From NCBI GenBank assembly GCA_051294375.1, contig CM119266.1, positions 3,699,530 to 3,763,529 of the forward strand: 64,000 nucleotides of DNA. Direction: 5' to 3'. Positions 35,549 to 47,384 of the stretch are shown one piece after another (within the stretch, counting starts at the first letter, position 1; every line of letters begins with the position of its first letter). The translations under genes were made by a program, and so were the position numbers. The notes beneath the pieces are model-generated. The model saw only the letters and a program-made list of their open reading frames with translations, was not told the origin of the DNA and searched no databases. Origin of the DNA: Paraspadella gotoi (Eukaryota > Chaetognatha).

Positions 35549-35818
35549 CGTCCCCCGCCCGTCCTTCCTGCCCCCTCCGCCACCCCTTTGCCCCCATCGC
35601 CGCGACCGACAATCGTGGTAGTGGACATGTCTGCCACTGGAGACTGGAATGGTTGGTCCACTCTGGAGAAGCCGAGAGAGACGGACTACGATCGTCCGCC
35701 TAAAGGATGTCGGACCGCGACGGCAAAAACTCTTGGCTTCTTTCTTTTCTTTGGAATCAACGCATTTCTCATCTCTTATCTTGTGCCGATGGTGTTTAAA
35801 GCCATGCTGGGGATTTGA
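35098..35818 (+). CDS. Proline-rich protein with C-terminal membrane anchor, last two exons
   Basis: Not recognised. Two exons join in phase: 35098-35265 (acceptor after a C/T tract ending CCCCCAG, donor GTAAGTG) and 35392-35818 (acceptor CTCTCTCCAG, stop TGA). The visible 198 residues start mid-protein; the incoming junction is phase 2 and no initiating exon was found upstream. Order: Ser/Pro/Gly-rich stretch (TPIPLSGAESPDAPESLGES, then GFTPLSG and VTPISG), a run of more than ten prolines, an Arg-rich segment, a conserved-looking stretch (DWNGWSTLEKPRETDYDRPP) and a single hydrophobic segment (LGFFLFFGINAFLISYLVPM) four to ten residues from the end. That suggests a tail-anchored or single-pass membrane protein. 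The proline/arginine part could be GCC-repeat expansion. Minus-strand Gly/Arg-rich frames are shadows. Confidence 0.6.
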
Positions 35819-38115
35819 TGGGGAATTCTTAAAAAAAATGAATTGAAGGGGATTTGATCGAGAATGGATTGATGGAGATTTAACGCGGATTTGAATTCTT
35901 TTAAATCTTTTTAGTTTTTGTCTTTCAATCTTCGGTGCTTTTTTGTTTTGAAACGCCACCTGACAAGGAAATCGCGAACTAAAAAAAAATGTTATTCATT
36001 TTTCATTGAATATAAATAAAATTCGAGTTTGACTGTCATTTGTATTCTATATAATATTGTCAATATGGTATGTAGAAACATGGAGAAAGCTTTTTTGTTG
36101 TAAAGAAAAAAAGATATTTTTAGGCTTTGATTACGATTATCTGTTAATCTAATTCAAACAATGGATTCCAGTTTCAGTGGGAAAGAAAATAACAGGAAAA
36201 ACTTGGAGGAAAATGGTGAATCATTTGACATCCTTTACTGAATATTTTACTGAACAATTTAAGGAACAGTTCGGTAAACTATAGATCTTTCCATCCACGA
36301 GACGGAAACTCAAAGGTGAGCGTGACAAAAGAAAATAGATACTTTTACTTTTACGGTGATTTATCATTGTAGCCGAAACATATCCGTCGTTTTTGAACTA
36401 CAGTAAAAATTTGTATTTGCTAGATATGATAGCAAGTGATTAGGATAAATCCTTTATTATGACAAAATTCTTTGAAATAACACCATCATCTAAGCTCATA
36501 AAAGATTTGTTTAAAACTGTATATTTGAATTTGGTACTGCCTACCTATTTTTCTCATGGGAGAATTAATTCCACGCTGGGGTCCAATCGCCTTTTTCCGA
36601 ATTTATCACTCAAATAATATAACCGATACCCTATAATTATGAAGAATTTAAAATCCTATTTTATTCTGTCAGAAAACCTGACAGAGTGACGAAGTCGCCC
36701 CCAGGTTGAAAACCGGTTTTTTGCTTCTAAAGACAACGCAGCCTGTTTGATCAATTTAAAATTCATATTTCTGATCGCGATAAATTAAAAAAGTTTTTAA
36801 CAGCTCAAAATTAAATTGAATGAAACGTTCTCAAAGAAAATGAACGATAGATTTTGGTGTCTCTTGTCAACAATCCGTGAGATCATCGGGACTCAACGGA
36901 CTAAACGGACCGCAGACTGTTAAGAAATGAAAGGGCGTTCACCCTCTCGGCTATTTCGACTCGTAAGTAAATTAAAGAAATGTTGTATAAGCTTATCAAA
37001 ATCAAAGTAATTGCTTTAAAAGTCAAAAAAATTTGAGTATCTGGTGGCTTTATAACTTCAGACGAATTAAAGCTGTTTCTTTTACATCGCTTCAGGCTTA
37101 AGGCTTAAGGCTTAAGCCTTAAGGCGTCCCTGGTTTGAGCCCAGTGGTTATCAAGTTGAAAGTGAAACGGACCGGGTAAACCGCTGGGAGGCATGGGCCA
37201 GTGGCCAGATTCAAGTGAATACAAATCAGTAGTTATTTTTCTTTTTTTACAAATATAGTAGCCTAGTTAGCTTATTTTGTATATAGGGCTACCCTTATAT
37301 AATGTCAAAATTTCAAAATGTTTTTTTTTTAAATTCTGAGAACAGCTTCAGATTCCTCGTAAAAAGTTGATGAAAGAAAATATAAATCTTTTTAAAAAAA
37401 TATATCATTAAGTAGGTTAAAATTACAAAAAACTATATTTTTAAGCTGGAAATTGAAAATTGGCGTTTTAAATATAGTTTTAAAAATTTTTGACCAATTT
37501 AATGAAATAATTTTAAAAAAGAGCAAGAAATTCAAATCCGATCTTAAAATTAAAATATTTTCGTTTTAAATTTTAGCCTATTATATACTTATTATATATA
37601 AATATAGCTCACTGGTTCCTACTAATGCAAAAAATTAAAAATAAATTTACCAAAGTATTTTTATTAGTTTTTATTTTCATATTTTATATGCTAAATTTTA
37701 ATTTTATAAAATTTTATTATTTTTACTTCACTTAGAGGGTACGGACAGTTGAAGTTTCTTTTTACCAAATAAAATAAATCGTTGTTTGCTAACAGGACTC
37801 ATCCTCTTAAAATGTCTTAAAACTTGCTTCACGTTTCAATGTGTATTATTTTGACTGTTTTGAATATCAGAGGCCATTGAATATCGTGACATTATTATCT
37901 GCAATTTCTCCCAATTCAGGCGACTAATCGAGTTTAGCAACGGATCGATCCGGATTTTGAAAGTAGCGAAAAAATGACTGAATAAAAAAACGCCCGACAT
38001 TAAAAAAAGGATTTCAATCACAAATAGGAAAATTTCGATCGACTTCGTTTAGGAAAAAAACAAACAACAAGATCGACCCAAACATGTCCTCGCGTTAGAC
38101 TTTCTCCCAGCAAAC
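35819..38115. other. Intergenic, AT-rich repeats
   Basis: No gene seen. A decayed GCCGAAACATATCCGTCG repeat end lies at 36373-36390, a SINE-like CCTGGTTTGAGCCCAGTGG at about 37128-37146, and an AT-rich foldback-family copy at 37290-37620. Confidence 0.5.
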
Positions 38116-40876
38116 ATGTCAAGCCCAATCGATTCTTTGGCCTCCGAGTCGGACCCGAGAACACCTCCGATGGTGCCGCTGACGAACCGCTTGGTTTGTA
38201 TCGGTTTGGCGACGCTGGCGACACTCTCCAGCGCCTACGAGAGCCTCCTCGTTGACGCGCCCGGCATCTTGGACGGCGCTTGGACTCTCGCCTACGTCTT
38301 ATTCGTTTCCATCTTCATCAACATTCCAATCAGTTTGGGAAGAAGAAAGGATTGGACAACCGATTCACTCTCTGCTTTCAACATTGTCGCTCTCTGCTTC
38401 AAATCTGCTTTAGAATTCCCCGCTATTCTTTTCAGGTCAGCCAACTCTATTATGGATAATAAGGCGGCCCAAAATTTATCACTTTTTATCATGTTCCGTA
38501 TTATAGAATTATTTTATTCATTATATATTATACATAGTGAGGCGACTTACCACCGGTCTCTCTCTCTAAACCCTTCCTCTCTCAAGTCAATCGCCCCATC
38601 CACTTATGAGTAATTGGCGTTCAAATAGTGATATATATATATATATATATCACTATATATATCATAATATGGTGCCAAAGAAAGAAAACTAGTTTCCTTC
38701 GATGCTATCACCATATTCAAAACATGTCTGTTTTAATAAAACAAGTTTGAGCAAACAATGTCGGATCTGCCCACGATCATTGTCGAAAATTAATTAATTA
38801 ATTAATTAATTAATTTGATCCGAAGGATGGACGGACATCATTTTTTTTTGCATAATATATCATAAATGGATGTTCTGACAAAGTGAATTATAGAGACGGG
38901 ATCTGCTGATAAGCAGATCCGACTAAAAATTTTCTGTTGTTAAAATTGGGACGTTTGCGATAGGCTCGGGTCATTGGCTTGTCATGGGCTGAGAAGATAT
39001 GACTGTAAAGTGTGACATTTCGGGACCTGGTAGTGATCCTCCTGGGAAAATGCATAACGCCACTTGAATATCTTTTTGGCCTGATAGGCCTGCCGACGGC
39101 CCTCCTCTCACCTGACGGTGGGTGGGCGATTGCCTGTTCTTGCCTGCTTTGGTGCAGGAGATACAGACTCCTCTCCCTCCTCCTGTAGCCGTCGTTTTGG
39201 ACGACGCCCAGTGTGAGAAGAGTCATGCCAGGTTGCTACAGGCTCGGGAGAGGTATCGGTTGTCCATTGCCTGCTGGGAGGTCTCGCCTGACCCGTTGAG
39301 TGGGGGCAGGGGAATCACCGTGCGGTTGGGGCGGCTCTGGGCGTTCCACCACCAACTTGATAAGCGAATCATAGCTTGGAGGGAGATCGAAACGTCCTCC
39401 ATCACGGTTTCAGAGAGGGCTCGAGGGCTTTGATGTAGATAGCCTCTCTAATAACTCATAACTGATGAAGACTCTAAAACTCAAGAGTCGAAACATGTCT
39501 TAATAATAATACAATTCGTTAATAAAAACAAATAAATTGTTTTTTCTCCCAAATTTCAAAACGCAACGAAATTGATAGTTTATACAAAATGTTGTTAAAA
39601 TAAAAATTTTGTTTTCCTTAATTCTCAGTTCAAACACAATGGATCAAAAGAAAACAATTTTTATGTTTTATTATTATCTAGGAAAAAAGTATATAATATA
39701 ATTCATTTATTCAATAAAAAGTATACAAAACATGGGTAAAACATTTTCAATAATTGGTATGCCCTTCCTCGGCATTGACTATAAATGCTAAACAATGCTT
39801 CACTAGTTAAAAAAGTGATATGAAGGACGAAAGCATAATAATAAAAAGTAATAAAATTTGGCCCGCCTTAATTTTCAACCAATATTTTTTTAACTCGATG
39901 TCTAGGAAACATTTTCACGTTTTACCAACAGCTACGTGGCCATCAAGCTATGTCCAGTCGGAGATGCAGTGGCCCTCTACAACCTCAGCGCAGTATGGAC
40001 GCCACTACTAGAGTGTCTCATCAAACGGCGTCGACCAACCGTAGCGATGATTGTCAGCGTCGTCTTGACCGTCGCCGGGGTAGTTCTCATCACCCGACCT
40101 CACTTCCTTTGGGGTATCGATGCCAGCCAACTCAAATTTGATGAAACTTATCCGAATCTGGCCCGGGGTTATACTTTCGCCCTCGCGGGTTCTCTCTGTT
40201 TATCCCTTTCCTTGCTGCTGGTTTCATACTATGAGAATATTCACTGGACTTACTGGGTCATTTTCTTCACCCCTGTGGGCGTTGTAGAGGTGCCCTTTAT
40301 GCTTTGGGCTACCAACAACTTCACAGTGCCAATCGTCCCCTTCGATCCCGGAGTGCTTCTCTTATACTTTTCCGGCTTCTTGGTCGGCGTGTTCAGCATG
40401 ATGGCGCAGATCCTCGCCGTCTTGGCCGTACAGGTGAGGAGGTAGCTTCTTTAGTAGAAATTGTAATGTAATCATACAGTTTCCAAGAATGTTAATGTAA
40501 ATATTTTTCTTCTCATCCTCGAAAGGTTGACTGCGCGGCGACGGTCTCAATTACTTGTACTCTGGAAATTCCTTTTAGTTATGTGCTTGGCCTTTTGTTT
40601 GAGAATGAGATGCCCTCCTACACCTCTGTGTCCGGGGCTTTGATCATCACACTCGCCATCCTCATTCTTGCCGACGTTCATAGGCTCTGCAAAATAATCT
40701 GCGACGATAACGAAGAGCGACATCGACGGACGTCATCGGCGCTGGAGTGCTTGAAGAACCGTTGCTGCTGCTGCATCAAAGAAAAAATGGGATGGAGAGA
40801 GAGAGAGGAGGGAAAACCCCTCAGAGCTCAGAGTTCCGAAGCCGAAAGTTGGGCCACCGCTTTTGACGACGACTAA
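38116..40876 (+). CDS. SLC35G-like EamA-family membrane transporter, 3 exons
   Basis: Exons 38116-38435, 39932-40433 and 40526-40876 join in phase to 390 codons plus stop. The protein has about ten hydrophobic segments and the two-half layout of the EamA / drug-metabolite transporter superfamily. The segment VGDAVALYNLSAVWTPLLE with ITRPHFLWG after two helices resembles the first EamA half of SLC35G (TMEM20/TMEM22) proteins, and SYVLGLLFENEMPSYTSVSG fits the end of the second half. The C-terminus is cytosolic-looking, with a Cys cluster (CCCC) and an acidic end. Members are in plasma or internal membranes; substrates of SLC35G proteins are largely unknown, so none is assigned. Intron 1 is large and carries a hammerhead-bearing repeat. 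The exon 1 donor is GTCAGC. Confidence 0.82.
38541..38583 (+). repeat. Repeat piece shared with 14.5 kb
   Basis: About 45 bp beginning GAGGCGACTTACCACCGG is identical to 14522-14566, inside the mariner-like element. Here it lies in intron 1 of the transporter gene. Confidence 0.8.
38700..39580 (+). mobile_element. Composite Penelope-like / hammerhead-bearing repeat
   Basis: In order: a decayed AAAACATGTCTG end, a (TTAA)n run, a reverse GTCCGTCC module with the GGATCTGCTGATAAGCAGAT hairpin (38903-38930), a GC-rich segment with a 103-residue open frame (39122-39433, GTG start) resembling no family I know, and then the ribozyme core and the CAACGAAA 3' signature. Boundaries are not resolved. 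Confidence 0.5.
39455..39506 (+). ncRNA. Hammerhead ribozyme motif
   Basis: CTGATGA at 39462-39468, one extra A, stem II GACTC/GAGTC (39470-39474 with 39485-39489), GAAA at 39490-39493, minimal stem III and cleavage site CATGTC at 39494-39499. TAA before the core can pair with TTA after the cleavage site as the start of stem I. This copy has the canonical CTGATGA and the preferred C before cleavage. Confidence 0.68.
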
Positions 40877-42780
40877 CTAATATGGGAATTACGTAGTAAT
40901 AAATAAAACTTTAGGTAATTTGGAAAGAAATAAATGAATGTTTGTTTTTTATTGTGAAATAAAAACGTACATGTTTCGACTCTTGTTGTTTTATAAGCGT
41001 TAGTTTGAATTAAAAGTATGATTAAGATTCCTATAAATTTCCCTTCTATTTACTATTGTATAGCCAAGGCCAAAAGCAATTATATCAATATGGGCAGATT
41101 TCAAAAGCTTGGCGTCTTGGCCAACGGAGGTAGAGCGTGATTAAAATTCTCATCTGATCATACCCAGAGATGGTATTGAAATCGACTGGTCAGGCCGTTT
41201 TTACTCTTTTCCCAGAAAAACCGACTGGTACTTTTATAAAACAGGACCAGAAAGAGTCGGCAGGACTTCGCACCCAGGCACCTCCACCTCCTCCTCCTTC
41301 TAGGGGTTTCGAGCCCAGGGTTGAGGTTCGTCACTCACGCTTCTTCTCTCTTTCTCTCTCCCAGTCCTTTCCCGTTCACCGTTTTCTTAAGCGCTTACAT
41401 AAACAATTATATTATTATTATTATATTCCCATTTTTCCCATCATTTTCCTCGTCCTTACTTAGACTCAGTCTGAGCAACGACAACACGCAACCTTGATAT
41501 TAGTGACTGAATGACCCCAGGGATTCGATCCGAGGATGGGAAGTCTTGTTACCTGGAATTACAGCTCAGAGCCAACCAAGCAACTGAGAACTCAGAATTC
41601 AAAACTTTTATTTATAGCTTTAAATAGAAACTGAATTAAATCTCCCTTCTGAAGATGGCTCGATATAAAATTTGTTTTGTTTATTATGTTTTCCTTAGTT
41701 TGTTAACTGAATAATTTCAGTGTCGATTATCTCCTTTCCTATCATCTTTTTTATCACAACATTTATCACAAGTGATTTTTATTGAATTCATCCAATGTAG
41801 AAAATACATTATAGGAAAGATGAGAAAAACTAATTCAAATGAATTAAACCTTTATCTTAATAAAAGGATTAACATCTCAAATAATTCGAATTAAATAATC
41901 TCTGAATCAAATCGATTTTAACTAAATCTGAAACAAAGATAAACTCATCGTCACACTTTCCCTGCTATATCAACTCAAATGATAAATATCATTCGAAGTC
42001 AACATTTTAGAACTGTAACTCACGCTGTGACTGGCCTCCATGCCTTGCCACAGGCAAGGGGTAGGGTTAGGCAAGTATGACGCAGCTCATAAACGCTCAG
42101 TTTGATCTGGCAATAAGGGGACAGTTCTCACAGCACTCTGCCACTGTTCCCTACAACTGTTTATTTTTTAACCACAACGGGAAATCCCCGCCACGTTTTT
42201 TGAAGAGGATTGCAGAATGAAACCCGATCCCGCCGCGAATACCGAGAATAAATCCCCGTTGGGAAGCCATCACAACTCCCACACTCTCTCTCTCTCTTTT
42301 TCTTTTTCAATAACTCTTTTTCCTCTTTCTCTCTCTCTTACTCTCTTTGTATTCCTTTATTTTTTTTATTTTACTTTATTTTTTTCTCTTTCTTTTTTTT
42401 GTTAGGGTTATATACTGTTTATAATTTTATTTTATTTTTCTTTCTTTTTTAATTTCTTTTTTTTAATTTTTAAATTTTTTTTTCATCTCTTTCTTTTTGT
42501 CTTTTTTTGTCTTACTTTTTCTGTCTTTAATATTCCTGTAGTGATTAAAAATATTACAAAAGGAAACAAAGAAAAATTTCAATCTGTGACCCTCATTGTT
42601 ATCGCCTTTGCGATAGCTTGAAGCCCAGAAAAACAAGGAACGTTTGAGAGAGAGAGAGAGAAAAAGAATAAGCCATTTTCTTGTCCCTGTCATAAATTGG
42701 GGGGGGGGGATGTGCCGGGAATGATATCCCCGGCGAAGCCCGCCGCACGGCCTGCGCAAAGTTTGAATGTTTAAACTGCA
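40877..42780. other. Intergenic, SINE fragment and pyrimidine tracts
   Basis: No gene. A reverse decayed hammerhead-type end (ACGTACATGTTTCGAC) lies at 40968-40983, just after the transporter 3' end. 41505-41600 (minus) is a tRNA-derived SINE head with TGGTTGGCTCTGAGCTGTAA and GGATCGAATCCC, related to 44725. T/C-rich sequence fills 42285-42520. Confidence 0.5.
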
Positions 42781-42804
42781 AGGATTTGGACCGCATAATA
42801 TCTC

Positions 42805-42848
42805 GGGTTAGGGTTAAGGTTAAGGTTAAGGTTAAGGTTAAGGTTAAG
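42805..42848 (+). repeat. Short telomere-like array (TTAAGG)n
   Basis: GGGTTAGGG followed by about seven GTTAAG units. One of several telomere-like blocks between 42.8 and 45.6 kb. Confidence 0.8.
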
Positions 42849-43029
42849 GATGTAACCGCTCGAGGTGATTATATCACTTACAGAAATAAAGTCACTGCTC
42901 TCGAGATCGAACCCAGACTCGATCTCTTGCAACAGAGGATTCCCAGTCTACAGCCAACCAGACCCCTCGAAACACCCAACTTCGAATTTCAACCAAAAGC
43001 ATTTCAGGTTTAGGGTTAGGGTTAAGGGG

Positions 43030-44161
43030 TAGAGTTCCGATAACCGTTAATTTTTTAGGAAATTCGCCTAACCGTTAAAACTAACATTTTTAACAGTTAA
43101 CTGTTAAGATCGGTTAATTTTATAATTTAACTTTAAATTTAAAATATTAAGATTTAAAACAAACTAAAGTATTTAATGGTATTTTCTCTTTAACTCTGGC
43201 TCTTGAATGCGCTGATAAAGACTTGAAACTGTTTTTTATGTCAAATAAAATTGTTGTTGTAACAAAACAAATATTTTTCCTAATCTCATAACACAACGAA
43301 ACGAAAGGATACCATCAAATTCTAATTCTATATTTTGTTTTCTCTTTCTCTCTTTTTCTTTCTCTTTTTCTTTCTCTACTTCTTCTCTTCCTCATTATTG
43401 TCATAGTTGTTAGTTTTTTAAACGCTTGTTTTCTGTTGTTAGTCTTTCATAAACTATGACCAATAGTCATTGACCATAAATATAAATATGAATTTTAATT
43501 TATTGATAGACTGGTTGATTTATCAATTGATCAAAATATTTATTGATTAATAAATATATTTTTCAGTTTAATTAAAAAGTATATCATCATTATTCTTTTT
43601 TATATGTCTTTTTTAAGATTTGTTCCTTCTATTATTAATTTTTAAATTTTTTAAAATAATTTTTTTATTGGTTTTTTATTCATTCTTTTCATTCATTCGG
43701 TTTTATTTCATTTGCTTCTTTGTTAATTTTAAAGAGGGAAAGAAAAAGAGAGAAAAAATAAAATAAGAGGGATTATTTATTTTTAGCTAAATTGAATATA
43801 TATTATTGCATGAAAGGGCAAAAAAAAGGAAAAAGGAAAAGGAGGAGATAAATAAAGGGGAAGAAAGAATAAGAGAGAGATGAGGATAGAAAAAAAAGAA
43901 GAAAATAACAAAGGAAAAAAGCAGGGAAAATTGGAGAAGAGAGAGAGGGGTAAAAATATGGTGAGAAGGGGAGAGGAGAATAAGAGAGAACAGAAAAAAA
44001 ATAGTTTTTTTTTAAATTTAAAGATTTCATACCAAAAAATGAAAAAAATAACATTTGAAAATTAACCGAATTTAACCATTAAAATAAATATATTAACGGT
44101 TAAGTTAAAATTATTTTTAACCGTTAATAACCGTTAACAGTTAACGGTTATCGGAACACTA
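43030..44161. mobile_element. hAT-like non-autonomous element, copy 1
   Basis: The ends TAGAGTTCCGATAACCGTTA and the reverse of TAACGGTTATCGGAACACTA form terminal inverted repeats. Flanks TTAAGGGG (43022-43029) and TTGAGGGG (44162-44169) are 8-bp duplications with one mismatch. Both flanks are telomere-like repeat, so it inserted into an interstitial telomeric array. No transposase. Its middle (about 43215-43310) carries ATAAAATTGTTGTTG and AACACAACGAAACG, a hammerhead-family 3' end. Confidence 0.72.
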
Positions 44162-44724
44162 TTGAGGGGTTAGGGTTAGCGTTAGGGTTAGGGGGTTTGG
44201 GTTACGCTTGTGGCAAGGAACCGGAGGCCAGCCACAGCGTGACGGAGGTGACGTGATAACATGATGATAATGTTTATCTTCATGTTGACATCGCAGGGAA
44301 AACGTGCACGATCATCAAATTTTTCAAGTAAATTCAATTGATTTAAATCGATAACAAAGTTTTATTTAAATGTGATTTGATTGACGACTTTACTTTTATT
44401 ATTTATTATTTATTATTATTATTGAAGATAAAGTTTTTATCTATCTTTGCAAATGTACTCATTACATTAAGATTTCAGGATAAAGTTATTTGAGATAAAA
44501 ACATTGATAAATAATTTTATTTGCGATGAATATCAAGACAAGACTGATTGATCTCAGTCAACAATCAATAAGGTAAACAATCAGTAAAGAATCTACTAAC
44601 AAAAGTTTTCACAGTTGATCTATCTTGTGGTGACAAAGTTTTACAATTGATAAAGAAAAGATATCATATTTTCTTCAATTCTATTGTTTAGGTTTTTGAG
44701 TTAAATTTATCAGCCGTCTGGTTG

Positions 44725-44805
44725 GCAGTGGGCTGTAAAGCCAGGCGTCCCAGAACTCGAATACCGGGATCAAATCCTGGCGCGGTCGGATTTATTTCCA
44801 ATTTG
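44725..44805 (+). mobile_element. tRNA-derived SINE head
   Basis: GTCTGGTTGGCAGTGGGCTG (A-box position), GCTGTAAAGCC anticodon-arm-like hairpin and GGGATCAAATCC (B box) within CCGGG...CCTGG that can pair as a T arm. The acceptor stem does not close, so it is not called a tRNA gene. Related, in reverse, to 41505-41600. Confidence 0.55.
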
Positions 44806-45194
44806 TAATTGGAGATATTCCATTCGAGAGGCTTCCTACATCCCCCGCTGTTGGGATATATGGGTTAAATAATATTCCAAAATAAAATGTTGTCGTCCTC
44901 GAATGTTTGAAATGTATGATGTTTAAACATTATTAAAATTTATCGGGATAAAAATTATTAAAATTCTTTCATAAAATCGATTGACTTTGACCGACTTTTC
45001 TTAACATTGTAAAATCAACAAATAATAGCCAATGATTTGCAAAATTTACAAATTAAAATTTCAAAATATTAAAATATACAGTAAAACATTGGAAAATTGG
45101 TTGTCAGAGCCGCCGCCGAGGATGCTGATGGAGGAAGATGGATAAAGAACAGGTTCTGACAGCCAATTAGTCCGACAGCGGGGATTTTGTAATT

Positions 45195-45300
45195 TTTTAG
45201 TTGGATGTGTGTAGTTAGGAAAGTGTATGATTGAGCTGGATATAAAGTTTAGATGGAATTGTGCGAGTAAAAATGAATTTAAATTGAAAAAAAAAACGTC
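45195..45300 (+). repeat. Copy of the ATTGAGCTGG / GATGGAATTG module
   Basis: Matches the second module of the repeats at 2940-3065 and 31550-31660 (GGAAAGTGTATGATTGAG, then TTTAGATGGAATTGTGCGAG). Confidence 0.6.
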
Positions 45301-45385
45301 AAGTTAACTTGAATTTTACTCATGAAAGTTTTAATTAAGTAAAAAAATAATATAAGTAATTGCCAAAAAAGTACAAATATTTAAA

Positions 45386-45598
45386 TTTAGGGTTAGGGTT
45401 AGGAGGGTTAGGGGTTAGGTAGGGTTAGGGTTAGGGTTAGGGTTAGTAGGTTAGGTTAGGGTTAGGGTTAGGGTTAGGGTTAGGGTTAGGTAGGTTAGGG
45501 TTAGGGTTAGGGTTAGGGTTAGGGTTAGGGTTAGGGTTAGGGTTAGGGTTAGGGTTAGGGTTAGGTTAGGGTTAGGGTTAGGGTTAGGAGTAGGGTTG
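45386..45598 (+). repeat. Interstitial telomeric array (TTAGGG)n
   Basis: About 35 mostly perfect TTAGGG units with a few GTTAGG/GGAGGG variants. It is the animal telomere motif of most phyla outside arthropods and nematodes. The low divergence suggests a recent internal insertion or fusion relic, or a chimeric join. Confidence 0.9.
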
Positions 45599-45763
45599 TA
45601 GCCTTTTAAACCCCTGCACATTAATTAATATACTTTATTTAATTAAGTTAACCGAATCATATTTTTAATTATTAATTTTATTATTATAAATAGTCACGAA
45701 TACATTTAATAACGTTCACAGTTATATCGAACTCGATATTAATTATTTACTAATTAAATAAAT

Positions 45764-45850
45764 TGTCTATCGCTGGGATTCGAACCAGCGACCTTGCCGC
45801 CCAGGGATCAAACCCTTTTTAACCACTCAGCCATTGAGTTATCTGATTGA
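45764..45850 (-). repeat. tRNA-like sequence, probably SINE or pseudo-tRNA
   Basis: The minus strand carries AATGGCTGAGTGGTTAA (A box) and GCTGGTTCGAATCCCAGC (B box and T arm). The T loop has one base too many and the acceptor stem does not pair, arguing against a working tRNA. Confidence 0.5.
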
Positions 45851-46391
45851 GCAAAGTCTTATCAGGCTTATTAACAAGAGGCCTGTCATTCGATGTACCT
45901 TTTGTTTTCCTATAACTAGTTCAAACCTAGCTTCATCGTCATGGTTACTAGATGGATCCTGGCGGTTGATCACGTGACTACTAAGCTTACTTCTGTGATT
46001 GGATTCGGTCTAGTATTTCACTCTCTTGATACATGCGCCTGTGCCAGGGTGTTCGCCTGTACCTACAACTGGTGAGGCCCAACTCAAAGAATAAAACCAA
46101 CCTTCTGAACTAAATAACTCTACCTATCAAACGCCTTAGAAATTTTTCATCATAACAATAGAACTATCCAACTCGAATCTGCCTTAAGAAACTTATTCAT
46201 CAAATCTAGTCTGTATCTAATTCGATTCTAAAATCTCTATTCTAACAACAAATACACCAACGAGATGAACAAGCAAGATGTCAGCGGATTTAACTTACTC
46301 CTCAGGTAGGACAAGAAGTGAATGAATTTAGGCTGAAGTCTTGCCTTCTCCTAACCACCCACCTCTCTCCTCCCTTCAACCTTTCTCAATC

Positions 46392-47290
46392 TTTCAAATT
46401 CGACGGATGAGCGGTCCCGCCAGCAGCACCCGCGCCAAACTGGCGCAAACCGGAAGTCAATCTCCAGCAGCTCGCGAGACGCTAGCGCCGCCACTTCTCG
46501 GTTTTCGGCCGAGGCCGTCGAACGCCACGACTTCTCCAAATCCCGAGGCAGCCGCCAGCAACTTCACTTTCCGTCAGCGCACGATCTCGACCCCAGATGG
46601 CGAGGCACCACGACCGGCGCGCTGGCAGCCGCAGCAGCCGCCGGACCCACAAGCAGAGCTCGTTCGCGCCCGTCGGCCGCCACGCTGGCGGCGTCGTTAT
46701 CCAGCATCGGCCTTAAAAAGCCGAAAACTTCCCGATTTCGACCAGGATAACGTCGAGTTGTGGATGCCAACGTGTGGAGGCCGCCATACGCGCGCCGGCA
46801 CGACCTCCTCGAGGGAAAAATTCGCTTTCCTCGAAGATAAATTCGCCGTCGATCTAATCACGGATTAATGAATATCTCTTCGCCCTGCACCGACGCGCAT
46901 TGGACCTCCTTTCTTCTCCTACTTCGATCCGAATATGGCAGAACACGATCTCAGCAGGCTTCTTGCCCTCATCGACGGAATCCGCCGCGAAGGCGCCGCC
47001 CTCCCAGCTGCTCTCAATTATGAAGGAGAAAGCAGGCAAAGTGACAATCGACGATATAATGAAGGAGTTGGTTACTGCGTGAACTCCCGACGGAAGTGCA
47101 ACGCAGTTTGGCAGAGAGAGTCGAGCTCGTCGACGCCGAGGCAGCCGCCAAGTGGCCGACGCCTATTTCGACCGTGAAGAAAAATCCTTCACCCAACGAC
47201 GGCCTCCGCTTCGCCGTCGACGCGACGATTCAACCGCTGATGCCCGAAGACAAACAGGCCCTCAAGGACGACGTCACGCTGTGAATCGAC
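46392..47290 (+). pseudogene. gag remnant of the gypsy-type element
   Basis: KLPDFDQDNVELW near 46725 fits the conserved start of the gag capsid region in this group, and FLEDKFAVDLI and RSLAERVELVDAEAAAKW follow in other frames. At least three frame changes are needed to follow it. Not functional. Confidence 0.65.
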
Positions 47291-47384
47291 ACGACACGTT
47301 CACAGCCTCGTCGACCTTTCAATGCATCCAGGCGACCCTTCAATCCGCAAGGCGCAGAGTGAGTCCACAGGGATCAGCAAAACA

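Noticed and set aside
35301-35959. Minus-strand Gly/Ala/Arg-rich proteins opposite the 35-kb exons
   Set aside because: They are shadows of the GCC-rich coding exon and the adjacent (CT)n tract on the plus strand.
39122-39433. 103-residue GC-rich frame as a host gene
   Set aside because: No ATG start and no recognisable domain, and it lies inside a repeat next to a hammerhead. More likely element-derived.
40960-41000. Hammerhead candidate after the transporter gene
   Set aside because: AGTCGAAACATGTAC is present on the minus strand, but there is no CTGANGA upstream of it.
45764-45850. Functional tRNA gene
   Set aside because: The A and B boxes are good, but the T loop is one base too long and the acceptor stem does not pair.
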